A stretch of 33,163 nt of DNA from JAUIBE01 sp035267185 (GCA_035267185.1 DATFLY010000103.1:1-33163); one strand, 5' to 3'. Positions 24,256-32,691 are shown, numbered from the stretch's first letter. Notes: a model not told the origin generated them from the letters alone. Numbers and translations are program-made.

Positions 24256-24636
24256 GTGACCGAACCTATCCAGATAAACAGCGAACAAAAGCCGGCCGGC
24301 CCGGCTCCGGTCGGAATTGAATTTACCGACGCGGCAGCTCGCAAGGTCCAGGAACTGATTCTTGAGGAAGGTAACCCCGGCCTGAATCTGCGTGTCTATA
24401 TTTCCGGTGGCGGATGCTCCGGTTTTCAATACGGTTTCTCCTTTGATGAGGTTCGCGCTGCAGATGATGTTGCCGTTGTCAATGAAGGCGTCACGCTCCT
24501 TATCGATCCACTGAGCTTCCAGTACCTGATGGGCGCCGAAGTGGATTATTCCGAGTCGTTGCAAGGTGCACAGTTCGTTATTCGAAATCCGAATGCCAGC
24601 ACGACCTGCGGGTGCGGATCCTCATTTTCGGTCTGA
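24256..24636 (+). CDS. erpA: A-type iron-sulfur carrier ErpA
   Basis: ErpA delivers Fe-S clusters to apoproteins, including IspG/IspH of isoprenoid synthesis. The protein has 126 residues from a GTG start at 24256. The three cluster Cys are visible in YISGGGCSGFQYGF and TTCGCGSSF at the C-terminus. VNEGVTLLIDPLSFQYLMGA is also typical of the family. About 20 polar residues precede the domain. A candidate small RNA with terminator lies upstream, so a separate erpA promoter is expected between 24131 and 24256, but I could not identify one with confidence. nudC follows after 15 nt. Confidence 0.96.
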   Translation: MTEPIQINSEQKPAGPAPVGIEFTDAAARKVQELILEEGNPGLNLRVYISGGGCSGFQYGFSFDEVRAADDVAVVNEGVTLLIDPLSFQYLMGAEVDYSESLQGAQFVIRNPNASTTCGCGSSFSV

Positions 24637-24651
24637 ATAACATCTAGGACA

Positions 24652-25662
24652 ATGGATGCGCGACTCAGAATCGACCGCCATTCCAAATCACGTCGCAATC
24701 GATTCACATCCGTAAGACTTGACCGCCTGGTTGACCAGCGCGACGATCCTGACTGGGTCGAAGCGGCGCTGCAGTCGAAAATAGCCCGTTTCGTTCCTCT
24801 GTGGCGCAGCCGAAGCCTGATCGATGACAGTGGCGAGGAGCACATCGCCGTCTACCTCAAACCCGGCGAGCTGGCAGACCTGGATACCATTCAGCCACCA
24901 ACACTCCTGGGGACCGATGGTAAACGTTACTTTTTCGCCGTCTCAATTAACGATGAACAGCGCAAGCAGGTAATCTCCCGGCATGCGGGGGCCAATTTTG
25001 TGGATCTCAGGCTGGCCTCGGTCAACATGGATGCAAAGCATGCCGGTGTGCTGGCTTATGCACGGGCACTACACTACTGGCAGTATCGCCAGAATTTTTG
25101 CGGCATATGTGGCGCGCCCACAATCCTTCAGTCTGCAGGGCACAAGCTGGTTTGCAGCAACGAAGAATGCTCCCGGCAGTTTTTTCCTCGAATTGATCCA
25201 GCCATCATCGTCCTGGTCACACATGGTGATGCGTGTTTGCTGGGCCGCAATGCCGCCTGGCCACCCAGGCGCTTTTCAACACTTGCCGGGTTCGTTGAAC
25301 CGGGTGAGAGCCTGGAAGATGCGGTTGTCAGGGAAGTTCACGAGGAAGCGAGCGTTCAGCTTGAACGGATTGAATACGTTTCTTCACAGCCCTGGCCTTT
25401 TCCCGCTTCAGCCATGTGTGGTTTCTTTGCTGAAGCAACCTCGATGGACTGCGAGATCTCGGAAGAACTTCACGAATTACGCTGGTTTACCGTGGCGCAA
25501 CTGGTTGAAGCGGTAGAGAACCGGGAGGTCCTGTTGTCGCCATCCGTATCGATCGCATTTCGCCTGCTTGCCGAATGGTTCGAGAACAATGGCGGCGGCG
25601 ACCTGGAAGCCCTTGCCAAAGCAGCGCGCAAGCGCAAAAGCCAGGGCGGAAGGGATCGTTAG
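24652..25662 (+). CDS. nudC: NAD(H) pyrophosphatase NudC
   Basis: NudC hydrolyses NADH to NMNH and AMP and removes NAD caps from RNA. In this 336-residue protein the zinc ribbon is seen as CGICGAPT and CSNEECSRQFFPRIDP. The Nudix box is complete in GFVEPGESLEDAVVREVHEE. The NudC-specific SQPWPFPAS motif follows it at the correct spacing. The N-terminal domain (1-140) is divergent, as is usual. The ATG at 24652 lies 15 nt after erpA and the two are probably co-transcribed. The next gene, ampE, starts 105 nt later; nothing notable is in that gap. Confidence 0.96.
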   Translation: MDARLRIDRHSKSRRNRFTSVRLDRLVDQRDDPDWVEAALQSKIARFVPLWRSRSLIDDSGEEHIAVYLKPGELADLDTIQPPTLLGTDGKRYFFAVSINDEQRKQVISRHAGANFVDLRLASVNMDAKHAGVLAYARALHYWQYRQNFCGICGAPTILQSAGHKLVCSNEECSRQFFPRIDPAIIVLVTHGDACLLGRNAAWPPRRFSTLAGFVEPGESLEDAVVREVHEEASVQLERIEYVSSQPWPFPASAMCGFFAEATSMDCEISEELHELRWFTVAQLVEAVENREVLLSPSVSIAFRLLAEWFENNGGGDLEALAKAARKRKSQGGRDR

Positions 25663-25767
25663 CCACCCGACAAGTGTCTGATAAACTGAAGTCCGTGACG
25701 CGACTGTAGAAAAATGCCCAATGGCAAGACAAAATAAACAGCGTCCTTAAAATACCAACGAGCAAAC

Positions 25768-26649
25768 ATGACAATCATTTCAATCCTGATCGCATTTGCC
25801 CTGTGTCATTTTGTCAGGGAACTCGGACAGTTCCGAAGCCATGAATGGCTGGGAACATGGGTTGATTTCTCCAATAACACGTTCTCAGAAGTGCCAGGGT
25901 GGGAAAATGTCACCGGTTTTCTGTTTATTTTGCTTGCTCCCCCACTGGTGCTCGTTCTTTTGTACCTGGCACTTGAGTCCTTGCTTGGACCAGCCGGAGT
26001 TTTCCTGCTGGCACTTGCAGTCCTGATCTACTGTTTTGGTCCACGCGACCTGGACAGTGATGTAGCAAAAGTCGTGAAGGCAGAAGACGAGGAAGAACGC
26101 GAATCGGCAATCAGCAATCTGTTGGGAAGGAAGCCCCCCGAAGACGAAGAAGGCTGTAAAGCCGCCATGATTGACGCGGTATTCCTGGAGTCCCTGCGCC
26201 GCTGGTTTGCCGTCATCTTCTGGTTTGCTGTCCTGGGAATTGTTGGCGCCCTGCTCTACCGGATGCTCGACTGGCTACAGGAAAGTGAATTAAACATCAC
26301 AGACAATCAGCGCGACCTGGTCAGGGGTATGCAGCAGATCATGGACTGGCCGGCCGCACAGCTGACAACGCTGGCGCTGGCAATTGCCACTGACTTCGAT
26401 TCAGTCTATGCAGCCTGGAAGAAATACCACGATCAGCAAGGCCACGGCCTGTTCGAGGGCGACAACGGCTTTCTGCTTGCCAGCGCCAGAACCATTGTTC
26501 TTTCCGGTCATGCTGCAAGGGATGGATACGCCGACCAACTGGAGGGGCCACTGGCCAGTTTGCAGCAGGCAATTGATCTCGCCTGGCGTGTGCTCGGAGT
26601 CTGGTTGACGGTTCTGGCCCTGTTGCTGCTTATAGACGTCATTTCCTGA
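25768..26649 (+). CDS. ampE: AmpE-like inner-membrane protein
   Basis: This membrane protein of 293 residues belongs to the AmpE/CobD-CbiB-like group. It was named as a modulator in beta-lactamase induction by cell-wall fragments; its exact activity is not known. The membrane segments lie at about residues 1-15, 48-92, 147-170 and 268-290. The characteristic YCFGPRDLDSDV motif after the second hydrophobic region is present. The usual partner ampD is not adjacent. The start ATG at 25768 is preceded by CGAGCAAAC. btuF begins 6 nt after its stop. Confidence 0.85.
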   Translation: MTIISILIAFALCHFVRELGQFRSHEWLGTWVDFSNNTFSEVPGWENVTGFLFILLAPPLVLVLLYLALESLLGPAGVFLLALAVLIYCFGPRDLDSDVAKVVKAEDEEERESAISNLLGRKPPEDEEGCKAAMIDAVFLESLRRWFAVIFWFAVLGIVGALLYRMLDWLQESELNITDNQRDLVRGMQQIMDWPAAQLTTLALAIATDFDSVYAAWKKYHDQQGHGLFEGDNGFLLASARTIVLSGHAARDGYADQLEGPLASLQQAIDLAWRVLGVWLTVLALLLLIDVIS

Positions 26650-26655
26650 CCCTGG

Positions 26656-27567
26656 GTGCTGTTCACTCCAACAAGCGTTGCCCGGCTGCGGTGGTCAGAT
26701 TTTCTCAGCCTGGCCATGCTCTCAATGATCGTATTGCCAGGGCTCGCCCTGGCTTCAGAAGTGATCGAGCTACCCCAGTCAGATGGCTCAACACTGAAGC
26801 TCAGGTCCCCTGCAAAACGACTCGTCACCCTCTCACCACACCTGACTGAACTGGTCTATGCAGCAGGCGCCGGAGACCTGGTCGTCGCGACTGTTGAGTA
26901 CAGCGAGTATCCTCCGGCAGCGATCGAGATTCCGCGTGTCGGTGATGCTTTCAGGATCGACACAGAGCGTATTCACCTTAACTCACCAGACCTGATTCTT
27001 GCCTGGGAAACAGGGAATCCGCCTGCAGCACTGGCACAGCTTTCCAGCCTCGGGTTTGCCGTCTGGATCATCGAAATCAGGGAAGTCGAGGCCATTGCCC
27101 GGGTAATCCAACAGATCGGGATGGCAGCCGACACTTCAGCATTGGCCGATCCGGTCTCCGAAGATATCCTTTTACAAATCAATACTTTAAAGTCTCAAAA
27201 CAAGGCAAAAGAAGACATTTCCTATTTTTACCAGATTGCCGCCAAACCGCTTTATACGATCAATGGTGAACACCTTATCAGTCGCGGTTTAAAGCTTTGC
27301 GGGGGTCGCAACGTTTTTTCGGATCTCCCCAATCTTGCCCCCCAGGTCGGCATGGAGGCGGTGCTCCTGGCTGATCCTTCCGTTCTGATTGGTCCGGACA
27401 TTGAAGGCGCGTCCGACCCGCTCCAACACTGGCAATCCTGGTCTCGAATGACCGCGGTAAACAACGGGAGTTACATGCTGTTGCCGGCTGACGCCATTAG
27501 CCGGGCTACGCCCAGGTTCATCGATGCAGTTGAACTGGCCTGCACAATGCTGGACGATCTAAGATGA
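26656..27567 (+). CDS. btuF: Periplasmic cobalamin-binding protein BtuF-like
   Basis: This is a substrate-binding protein of a helical-backbone metal-receptor ABC transporter, most like BtuF, which hands vitamin B12 to BtuCD. The 303-residue precursor has a signal peptide (about residues 1-34, FLSLAMLSMIVLPGLALA with an Ala-X-Ala-type end). Family features are RLVTLSPHLTELVYAAGAGD, VATVEYSEYPPAAIEIPRVGD, LNSPDLILAWETGNP and LKLCGGRNVFSDL. The listed GTG at 26656 gives the full signal; an ATG at 26716 would give a shorter one. The permease and ATPase are not in the window. Siderophore or heme binding is less likely. Confidence 0.85.
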   Translation: MLFTPTSVARLRWSDFLSLAMLSMIVLPGLALASEVIELPQSDGSTLKLRSPAKRLVTLSPHLTELVYAAGAGDLVVATVEYSEYPPAAIEIPRVGDAFRIDTERIHLNSPDLILAWETGNPPAALAQLSSLGFAVWIIEIREVEAIARVIQQIGMAADTSALADPVSEDILLQINTLKSQNKAKEDISYFYQIAAKPLYTINGEHLISRGLKLCGGRNVFSDLPNLAPQVGMEAVLLADPSVLIGPDIEGASDPLQHWQSWSRMTAVNNGSYMLLPADAISRATPRFIDAVELACTMLDDLR

Positions 27568-27583
27568 AATTTCCGGAGTCAAA

Positions 27584-28804
27584 TTGAACACGACCCTGAT
27601 CGCATCCCCTGTTGGTGTCATGACTGCGCTGATCGCGGTTGTGAGTTTCTGGTTCTGGCTTCATAAGGCGACCAACTGGAAAATTTTCGATTTCCTGCCC
27701 CCGCTGATCTGGATATATGCCAGTCCGGTATTGCTTTCCAACTTTGGCGTTATTCCGTTCCAAAGCCCTGCATATGATTTCCTGAGGCAATACGGCCTGC
27801 CGGTATTTATCGTGCTGATGCTCATCAAGGTTGATGTGATGGGCGCGCTGAGGGTCATGGGCAAGGGCGTGTTTGTGATGCTGATCGGAACATTCGGGGT
27901 CGTGCTCGGCGGATTCCTGGCCTACGTCCTGGGACAAAGCCTGCAAACTTCACCGGATGCCATTCTGCGTTTTCCATTGCCAGAGGACAGCTGGAAGGCA
28001 TTTGGGACACTTGCGGGAAGCTGGATCGGCGGTACCGGCAACATGACCGCGGCGCACGCTGCGCTTGACGGCAACGGCGAGCACATGACCATGGCCGCTG
28101 CCGCGGACCAGATGGTGTACCTGATCTGGCTGCCGATTTTGTTGGGCAGCAAGGCTTTTGCAGAACGTTTTAATCGATGGATGAAAGTGCCGGCGGGCCG
28201 GGTGGAAGCCATGGAAAAGGCAGCAGCCGAAGTGCTTGTGGAAGAGAGTGCGCCAAAAATGGTGCAATTGCTGACACTGGCGCTGGTGGCGCTGGGATTC
28301 ACATGGATCGCGTTGGGACTGAGTGATGTTTTGCCGCCGGTCGTGATCGGCGGCGCCGCCGTGATCACCGCCAGCACCTGGCTGATCCTGATCGTAACCA
28401 CGCTGGCTTTGGCCGCATCAGCGACGCCCGTTCGCAACCTGCCTGCTGCACAACCGATCGCCATGGTGATCATTTATGTCTATGTGGCGCGAATCGGCGC
28501 CACCATGGATCTTTCCCAGGCAGACCTGAGCACCGTGGGTGCATTCGCACTGATGGCCTATGTCTGGATTGCCATCCACGCTGCATTCATTCTGTTCGGC
28601 GCCTGGTTGTTCCGGGTCGATGTTCACACCCTGGCAATCGCTTCTGCGGCCAATATCGGCGGCGCTGCCTCAGCTCCGGTGGTTGCTGCACACCACCGCG
28701 AGTCGCTGGTGCCCGCTGCAATATTGATGGCGATGATCGGATATGCCCTGGGAAATTATCTTGCCATTCTCACCGGTCGACTGGGGCAGTTGGTGGGTGG
28801 TTGA
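27584..28804 (+). CDS. DUF819 family membrane protein (YjcL-like)
   Basis: This 406-residue integral membrane protein has roughly a dozen hydrophobic segments and the marks of the DUF819 family: GSWIGGTGNM in the first half and ASAANIGGAASAPVVAA in the second, a pseudo-symmetric pair. The arrangement resembles secondary transporters with inverted repeats, but no substrate is established. The start is TTG at 27584 with a well-placed GGAG six bases upstream. It follows btuF by 16 nt and precedes a VOC gene by 45 nt on the same strand. A cytoplasmic loop at about residues 195-230 is Glu/Ala-rich. Confidence 0.87.
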   Translation: MNTTLIASPVGVMTALIAVVSFWFWLHKATNWKIFDFLPPLIWIYASPVLLSNFGVIPFQSPAYDFLRQYGLPVFIVLMLIKVDVMGALRVMGKGVFVMLIGTFGVVLGGFLAYVLGQSLQTSPDAILRFPLPEDSWKAFGTLAGSWIGGTGNMTAAHAALDGNGEHMTMAAAADQMVYLIWLPILLGSKAFAERFNRWMKVPAGRVEAMEKAAAEVLVEESAPKMVQLLTLALVALGFTWIALGLSDVLPPVVIGGAAVITASTWLILIVTTLALAASATPVRNLPAAQPIAMVIIYVYVARIGATMDLSQADLSTVGAFALMAYVWIAIHAAFILFGAWLFRVDVHTLAIASAANIGGAASAPVVAAHHRESLVPAAILMAMIGYALGNYLAILTGRLGQLVGG

Positions 28805-28849
28805 TACCTGGTGCCCTGATCCCCGACTCACCAGCAAGGAGAACAAATC

Positions 28850-29233
28850 ATGATTGGATATGTCACATACGGAACCAACGATCTGCCACGCGCTACTGCT
28901 TTCTACGACGATCTGTTCTCTGTCATGGGTGGCAAGCGATTCATGGAAGAAGAAACATTTATTGCCTGGATCGTCGACCCGGCCCTTCCCGGACTGGCGA
29001 TCAGCAAGCCATTCAATGGCGAGGCGGCAACGCCCGGCAACGGCACCATGGTGGCGCTGGCGGTGGATTCAAAGGAACTGGTCCATGCGGTACATGAAAA
29101 AGCGCTTGAACTGGGTGCTCAGGACGAAGGGGCAGCGGGGCCTCGTGGTGATTTTTTCTATGCCGGGTATTTCAGGGACCTGGACGGCAACAAGCTGAAC
29201 GTTTTCTGGGCGACCCAGAACGAGCAGGACTGA
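28850..29233 (+). CDS. VOC superfamily protein (glyoxalase-like)
   Basis: This single-domain vicinal-oxygen-chelate protein has 127 residues. It starts MIGYVTYGTNDLPRATAFYD, where Tyr replaces the usual first metal His, and ends YAGYFRDLDGNKLNVFW, where the Glu ligand of classical members is Asn. The central strand MVALAVDSKELVHAVHEKAL is typical of the fold. The missing metal ligands suggest a binding or non-metal role rather than glyoxalase activity. The start has a clean AAGGAG ribosome site. It converges on tspO with a 17-nt gap. Confidence 0.85.
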   Translation: MIGYVTYGTNDLPRATAFYDDLFSVMGGKRFMEEETFIAWIVDPALPGLAISKPFNGEAATPGNGTMVALAVDSKELVHAVHEKALELGAQDEGAAGPRGDFFYAGYFRDLDGNKLNVFWATQNEQD

Positions 29234-29250
29234 ACCAACCCGAACCTGAC

Positions 29251-29733
29251 CTAGCCGAAAATCGTACCGAAACCACCTGCATTCATGGTCCAGAATGCAT
29301 AGTTCAGATACGCGAAAAACATCAGCCAGCCGGTCAGTGGCAGCAACATCACGCCTGCAGAGCGTGAAACCAGGAAAAACGCCCTGCAACACATGATCGA
29401 AAGCCCGAACAGGACAATCGCAAGCCCCACTGCCCACCCTGTTCGGTTCAGGCCGAAAAAGATCCAGGACCAGCAGAAAATGAGCAGCAGCAGAATCAAC
29501 CACCAGGTGATTGCACCGATCCTCACGCTGCGGCCACTGTTCCAGACCGTCCACGCGGCGACAGCCATCAGGACATAAACAACAGCCCAAACGGGGCCGT
29601 ACAACCAGTCGGGCGGCGCCCATGGCGGCTTACTGAGTGTTTGGTACCAGCTGCCTGCTTCATAACCAGCGCCCAGGACGGCAGCAGCAAACACGGCCAG
29701 CAGGAAGAATGCGAGAGAAATGGTGTTATTCAT
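29251..29733 (-). CDS. tspO: TspO/MBR family membrane protein
   Basis: This 160-residue TspO (tryptophan-rich sensory protein) has five membrane segments. It binds tetrapyrroles and is linked to stress and pigment control in bacteria. The hallmark WYQTLSKPPWAPPDWLYGPV loop after the first helix, followed by WAVVYVLMAVAAW, is complete. Trp content is high. A typical final Asn-Ala segment, YLNYAFWTMNAG, is present. The ATG is at 29733. It is divergent from rubrerythrin across 163 nt of AT-rich DNA, which could carry promoters for both. Confidence 0.93.
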   Translation of the reverse strand: MNNTISLAFFLLAVFAAAVLGAGYEAGSWYQTLSKPPWAPPDWLYGPVWAVVYVLMAVAAWTVWNSGRSVRIGAITWWLILLLLIFCWSWIFFGLNRTGWAVGLAIVLFGLSIMCCRAFFLVSRSAGVMLLPLTGWLMFFAYLNYAFWTMNAGGFGTIFG

Positions 29734-29824
29734 ATGGATCAGTTTGCCACGATGTGAATTCTGAATTTGAAAACATGATTTCTTATCATATGCTTAACCT
29801 ATTAAAACCATATTAAAAATCAAT

Positions 29825-29853
29825 TTTACCTATGATTTGCCAGGCGTTATCCT
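29825..29853 (+). promoter_or_regulatory. Possible promoter of the rubrerythrin operon
   Basis: TTTACC (29825-29830) and TATCCT (29848-29853) are 17 nt apart and each matches four of six consensus bases. The site lies in AT-rich DNA 43 nt before the rubrerythrin ATG, with no competing better match. It is weak by sequence alone; an activator such as OxyR would be plausible, but I see no clear binding site. Confidence 0.3.
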
Positions 29854-29896
29854 AATACTCGAAACAGTCTGTTCACCCCAACCGGAGGTTCGTATT

Positions 29897-30313
29897 ATGT
29901 CGCTAAAAGGTACCAAGACCGAACAAAATCTCAAAGACGCTTTCGCAGGCGAATCGCAGGCCAACCGTCGTTACCTGTATTTTGCACAACGCGCTGACGT
30001 AGAAGGCTATAACGACGTTGCAACGGTGTTCAGGTCAACAGCCGAGGGCGAAACCGGTCATGCCCATGGCCACCTGGAATACCTTGAAGAGACGGGCGAC
30101 CCGGCCACCGGACTGCCATTCGGCCCCACCGATGCCAATCTGAAAACCGCGGTCGCCGGTGAAACCCATGAATACACCGATATGTATCCCGGCATGGCAC
30201 GTTCCGCACGCGAAGAAGGCTTTGACGAAATTGCTGACTGGTTTGAGACTCTGGCCAAGGCAGAACGTTCGCATGCCAACCGATTCCAGAAAGCCCTTGA
30301 CGAGCTCGACTGA
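29897..30313 (+). CDS. Rubrerythrin without rubredoxin domain
   Basis: This is a ferritin-like diiron protein of 138 residues. Rubrerythrins reduce hydrogen peroxide using electrons from rubredoxin-like partners. The diiron ligands are visible as Glu in AGESQANRRYLYF, ETGHAH (ExxH), ETHEYTDMY, and ERSHANRF (ExxH). The C-terminal CxxC rubredoxin domain of classical rubrerythrin is absent, so another electron donor must serve. The ATG at 29897 has a GGAGG ribosome site; the longer upstream frame is not coding. The Fe-S gene starts 17 nt downstream, and the Fe-S protein could be the donor (inference). Confidence 0.93.
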   Translation: MSLKGTKTEQNLKDAFAGESQANRRYLYFAQRADVEGYNDVATVFRSTAEGETGHAHGHLEYLEETGDPATGLPFGPTDANLKTAVAGETHEYTDMYPGMARSAREEGFDEIADWFETLAKAERSHANRFQKALDELD

Positions 30314-30330
30314 TCAGCCTCAGCTGATCC

Positions 30331-31716
30331 ATGAGTGAAAATGGAAACAACTCCGGGGGTCCGTCCGAGGTGAACAACCCGGACGGCCGTCCCCGCGAGG
30401 GAAGCCTTGAAGCACCCACTCGCCACCCACTGGGCTGGCAGGATGCCAGTTTCTGGGACAGGGCTGACCTGTTCGAGGAACTGGAGCGGGTATACGACAT
30501 CTGTCATGGTTGCCGTCGCTGTGTTTCCCTTTGCGATGCTTTCCCAACGCTTTTTGACCTGGTCGATGAATCGGAAACGTTTGAAGTCGATGGTGTCGCC
30601 AAGTCGGACTACTGGAAGGTCATCGATGAATGTTTCATGTGCGATCTGTGTTACCAGACAAAGTGTCCTTACGTCCCCCCTCACGAATGGAATGTCGACT
30701 TTCCACACCTGATGCTGCGCGGCAAGGCTCACCAGTTCAAAAACGGTGAACGCAAGCTCAGTCACAGGCTGATCAGCAACACGAAAATCCAGGGCAAGCT
30801 TGGCTCGCTACCGGTTATCAGCAGCGCCATTAACGCTGCAACAAAGAGCCCGACCATGCGCGGATTGATGGAAAAATCAATCGGCGTCGACCGCAGGGCC
30901 AGCCTGCCTGATTTTCACAGCGACACTTTGCGGCGGCGTGAAAAGAATCATCAATCCCTGGCAACTGAAAAAGTGGCAGCCGGCCCGACCCGGGGCAAAG
31001 TTGCGCTGTTCGGAACCTGCTATTGCAACGTCAATACACCAGACATCGGGCAGGACCTGATCCGGGTTCTGGAACACAACAACATCCCGGTTCGACTGAC
31101 GTCAAAGGAAACCTGCTGCGGCATGCCGAAGCTTGAGCAGGGTGATCTGGATACTGTCGACAAATACCGTCGTGAAAATGTTCCGGAACTGATCCGACTG
31201 ATCGACGATGGTTGGGACATCATTGCCCCGATCCCCTCGTGCGTGCTGATGTTCAAGCAGGAATTACCGCTGATGTATCCGGAAGACAAGGACATCCAGC
31301 GAATTCGAGAGCATATTTTTGATCCATTCGAGTATCTATTTCACCGGAATCGGGCGGACCAGCTAAATACTGAATTCAAAAACGAACTCGGCACCATTGC
31401 CTGGCATGTCCCCTGTCATCAACGCGTCCAGAATATTGGACCGAAGACCAGGCAGGTGATGGAATTGATTCCCGGGACCACGGTTCAGGTTGTCGAGCGC
31501 TGCTCCGGCCATGACGGCACCTACGGTGTTCGAAAGGAGAGCTATGACAAGTCGCAGAAAATTGCCCGCGGCACCATCAGCCGTATCAAGCGTATTGAAG
31601 CAGACTACCTGGTTTCAGATTGCCCAATGGCCGCAACGCAACTCAGCGATCAGCTGGACCTGAAAAACAGTGAAACCAACCCGGTTTCATTACTGGCGAG
31701 AGCCTACGGGCTTTGA
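30331..31716 (+). CDS. GlpC/HdrD-like Fe-S oxidoreductase (two [4Fe-4S], CCG domains)
   Basis: This cytoplasmic Fe-S protein of 461 residues is related to GlpC and heterodisulfide reductase HdrD. The first cluster motif is C58, C61, C64, C68 (CHGCRRCVSLC). The second is C101, C104, C107, C112 (CFMCDLCYQTKCPY), with one extra residue before the last Cys. It is followed by PPHEWNVDFPHLMLR, typical of this subfamily. Two CCG-type regions follow: FGTCYCN with ETCCGMPKLEQGD, and HVPCHQRVQNIG with ERCSGHDGTYG. The order after rubrerythrin and before DUF3501 fits a conserved three-gene set, so an electron-transfer role to rubrerythrin is likely but inferred. No flavin subunit is nearby. Confidence 0.9.
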   Translation: MSENGNNSGGPSEVNNPDGRPREGSLEAPTRHPLGWQDASFWDRADLFEELERVYDICHGCRRCVSLCDAFPTLFDLVDESETFEVDGVAKSDYWKVIDECFMCDLCYQTKCPYVPPHEWNVDFPHLMLRGKAHQFKNGERKLSHRLISNTKIQGKLGSLPVISSAINAATKSPTMRGLMEKSIGVDRRASLPDFHSDTLRRREKNHQSLATEKVAAGPTRGKVALFGTCYCNVNTPDIGQDLIRVLEHNNIPVRLTSKETCCGMPKLEQGDLDTVDKYRRENVPELIRLIDDGWDIIAPIPSCVLMFKQELPLMYPEDKDIQRIREHIFDPFEYLFHRNRADQLNTEFKNELGTIAWHVPCHQRVQNIGPKTRQVMELIPGTTVQVVERCSGHDGTYGVRKESYDKSQKIARGTISRIKRIEADYLVSDCPMAATQLSDQLDLKNSETNPVSLLARAYGL

Positions 31717-31790
31717 ATTAAGCCTTGGCGACACGAAGCTGGTGTGCCAGCGTTGATGAATAAGGAAGAAACTGGCTTGAATCGAAATTT

Positions 31791-31960
31791 GTCATCCCGG
31801 AAATTGAGGTTTACGTCATCCCGGAAATTGAGGTTTACGTCATCCCGGAAATTGAGGTTTACGTCATCCCGGAAATCCGAGAAGGATTATCCGGGACCCA
31901 CAATTAATCCGGGAACCACAATTAATCCGGGACCCACAATTAATCCGGGACCCACAATTT
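31791..31960. repeat. Palindromic repeat with both arms tandemly multiplied
   Basis: Three perfect 24-nt units (31791-31862, each starting GTCATCCCGGAAATTGAG) lead into a central palindrome (31863-31900). In it, TCCCGGAAATCC and GGATTATCCGGGA pair around a GAGAA loop. Then the right half is repeated with an 18-nt period (31891-31960, CCGGGACCCACAATTAAT, one base variant). The left units and the reverse complement of the right units share TCCCGGA and AATTG, so the whole block can fold on itself. It lies between the Fe-S gene and DUF3501 on the same strand. A hairpin (TGGC-ACAC type, about 31727-31750) precedes it, without a U-run. Confidence 0.85.
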
Positions 31961-31994
31961 ACGCGAGACCTGCTCAAAACCAAGTGCGATACAA

Positions 31995-32576
31995 ATGAAA
32001 AAACTGACCCGAAACGACCTGATGTCCCTGGAACAATACTCTGACCAACGTGCGGAATTTCGCACCGAGGTTATGAGCCACAAAACTCACAGGCGGGTTC
32101 CCATCGGTCCAAACTTCACCCTCTATTTCGAGGATCGCCTCACCATCCAGTACCAGATCCAGGAGATGTTGCGCGCCGAGCGTATATTCGAAGCGGATGG
32201 CATCGAAGAAGAGCTCGAGACATATAACCCGCTCATCCCGGATGGCGGCAACCTCAAGGCCACCGCGATGTTTGAATTCCCGGACAGGGATTTGCGGCAG
32301 AAAAGACTCGGTGAGCTGGCGGGCGTGGAACATCACATCTGGCTGCAGGTTGATGGTCATGACAAGGTCTCCGCGATTGCCAACGAGGACCTGGAGCGCT
32401 CAACCGAAGACAAGACCTCCGCCGTGCATTTCCTTCGTTTTGAATTTGATGAAGACTCAATCAGCGCCCTCAAAAGCGGCGCTGGTCTCAGCGCTGGTAT
32501 TGATCACGAAAACTACCCGCATACAAGCAGAATCGAAGGCGAAACCCTCAAAGCGCTCGTCAAGGATCTGGACTAA
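31995..32576 (+). CDS. DUF3501 family protein
   Basis: This protein of 193 residues matches the DUF3501 family as I know it: MKKLTRNDLMSLEQYSDQR, HRRVPIGPNFTLYFEDRLT, IQYQIQEMLRAERIFEADGI and YNPLIPDGGNLKATAMFEF. It is soluble, with no signal peptide or Cys cluster. The function is unknown. It is encoded after rubrerythrin and the GlpC/HdrD-like protein, a set I recall from other proteobacteria, so it probably works with them in redox or peroxide defence (inference). The ATG at 31995 lacks a clear ribosome site and sits 34 nt after the end of the repeat block, so translation may depend on the repeat structure. Confidence 0.88.
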   Translation: MKKLTRNDLMSLEQYSDQRAEFRTEVMSHKTHRRVPIGPNFTLYFEDRLTIQYQIQEMLRAERIFEADGIEEELETYNPLIPDGGNLKATAMFEFPDRDLRQKRLGELAGVEHHIWLQVDGHDKVSAIANEDLERSTEDKTSAVHFLRFEFDEDSISALKSGAGLSAGIDHENYPHTSRIEGETLKALVKDLD

Positions 32577-32583
32577 GAGTTAA

Positions 32584-32691
32584 ATGAGGCGCTGGCACGC
32601 CTTTAAAAAAAACGCTGTAGACCCGTCCATGGGCGCTCGGATGATTCATCCCTGAATCATACGTTTTTTTAAAGGCGTGCCAGCGCCTCAT
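32584..32691 (-). repeat. GGA-hexaloop structured repeat, copy C
   Basis: Near-perfect arms of about 30 nt (32584-32614 and 32662-32691, one A/T-run length difference) enclose, on the minus strand, ATGATTCAGGGATGAATCAT (32641-32660) and GCCCATGGACGGGT (32621-32634). The loops AGGGAT and ATGGAC are each closed by C-G. The core up to CCGAGC matches copy D; the second hairpin has a different stem but keeps GGA in the loop. It begins 8 nt after the DUF3501 stop. Between it and copy D (32692-32918) I see no gene, only a 7-bp TTACGAT/ATCGTAA stem at 32878-32905. Confidence 0.8.

Noticed and set aside
31791..31960. Possible CRISPR array
   Set aside because: Units are contiguous with no unique spacers, and no cas genes are near.
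31744..31998. 84-codon frame across the tandem repeats (repeated SSRKLRFT and NPGPTI peptides)
   Set aside because: Peptide repeats are a by-product of 24-nt and 18-nt DNA units, both multiples of three; no ribosome site or domain.
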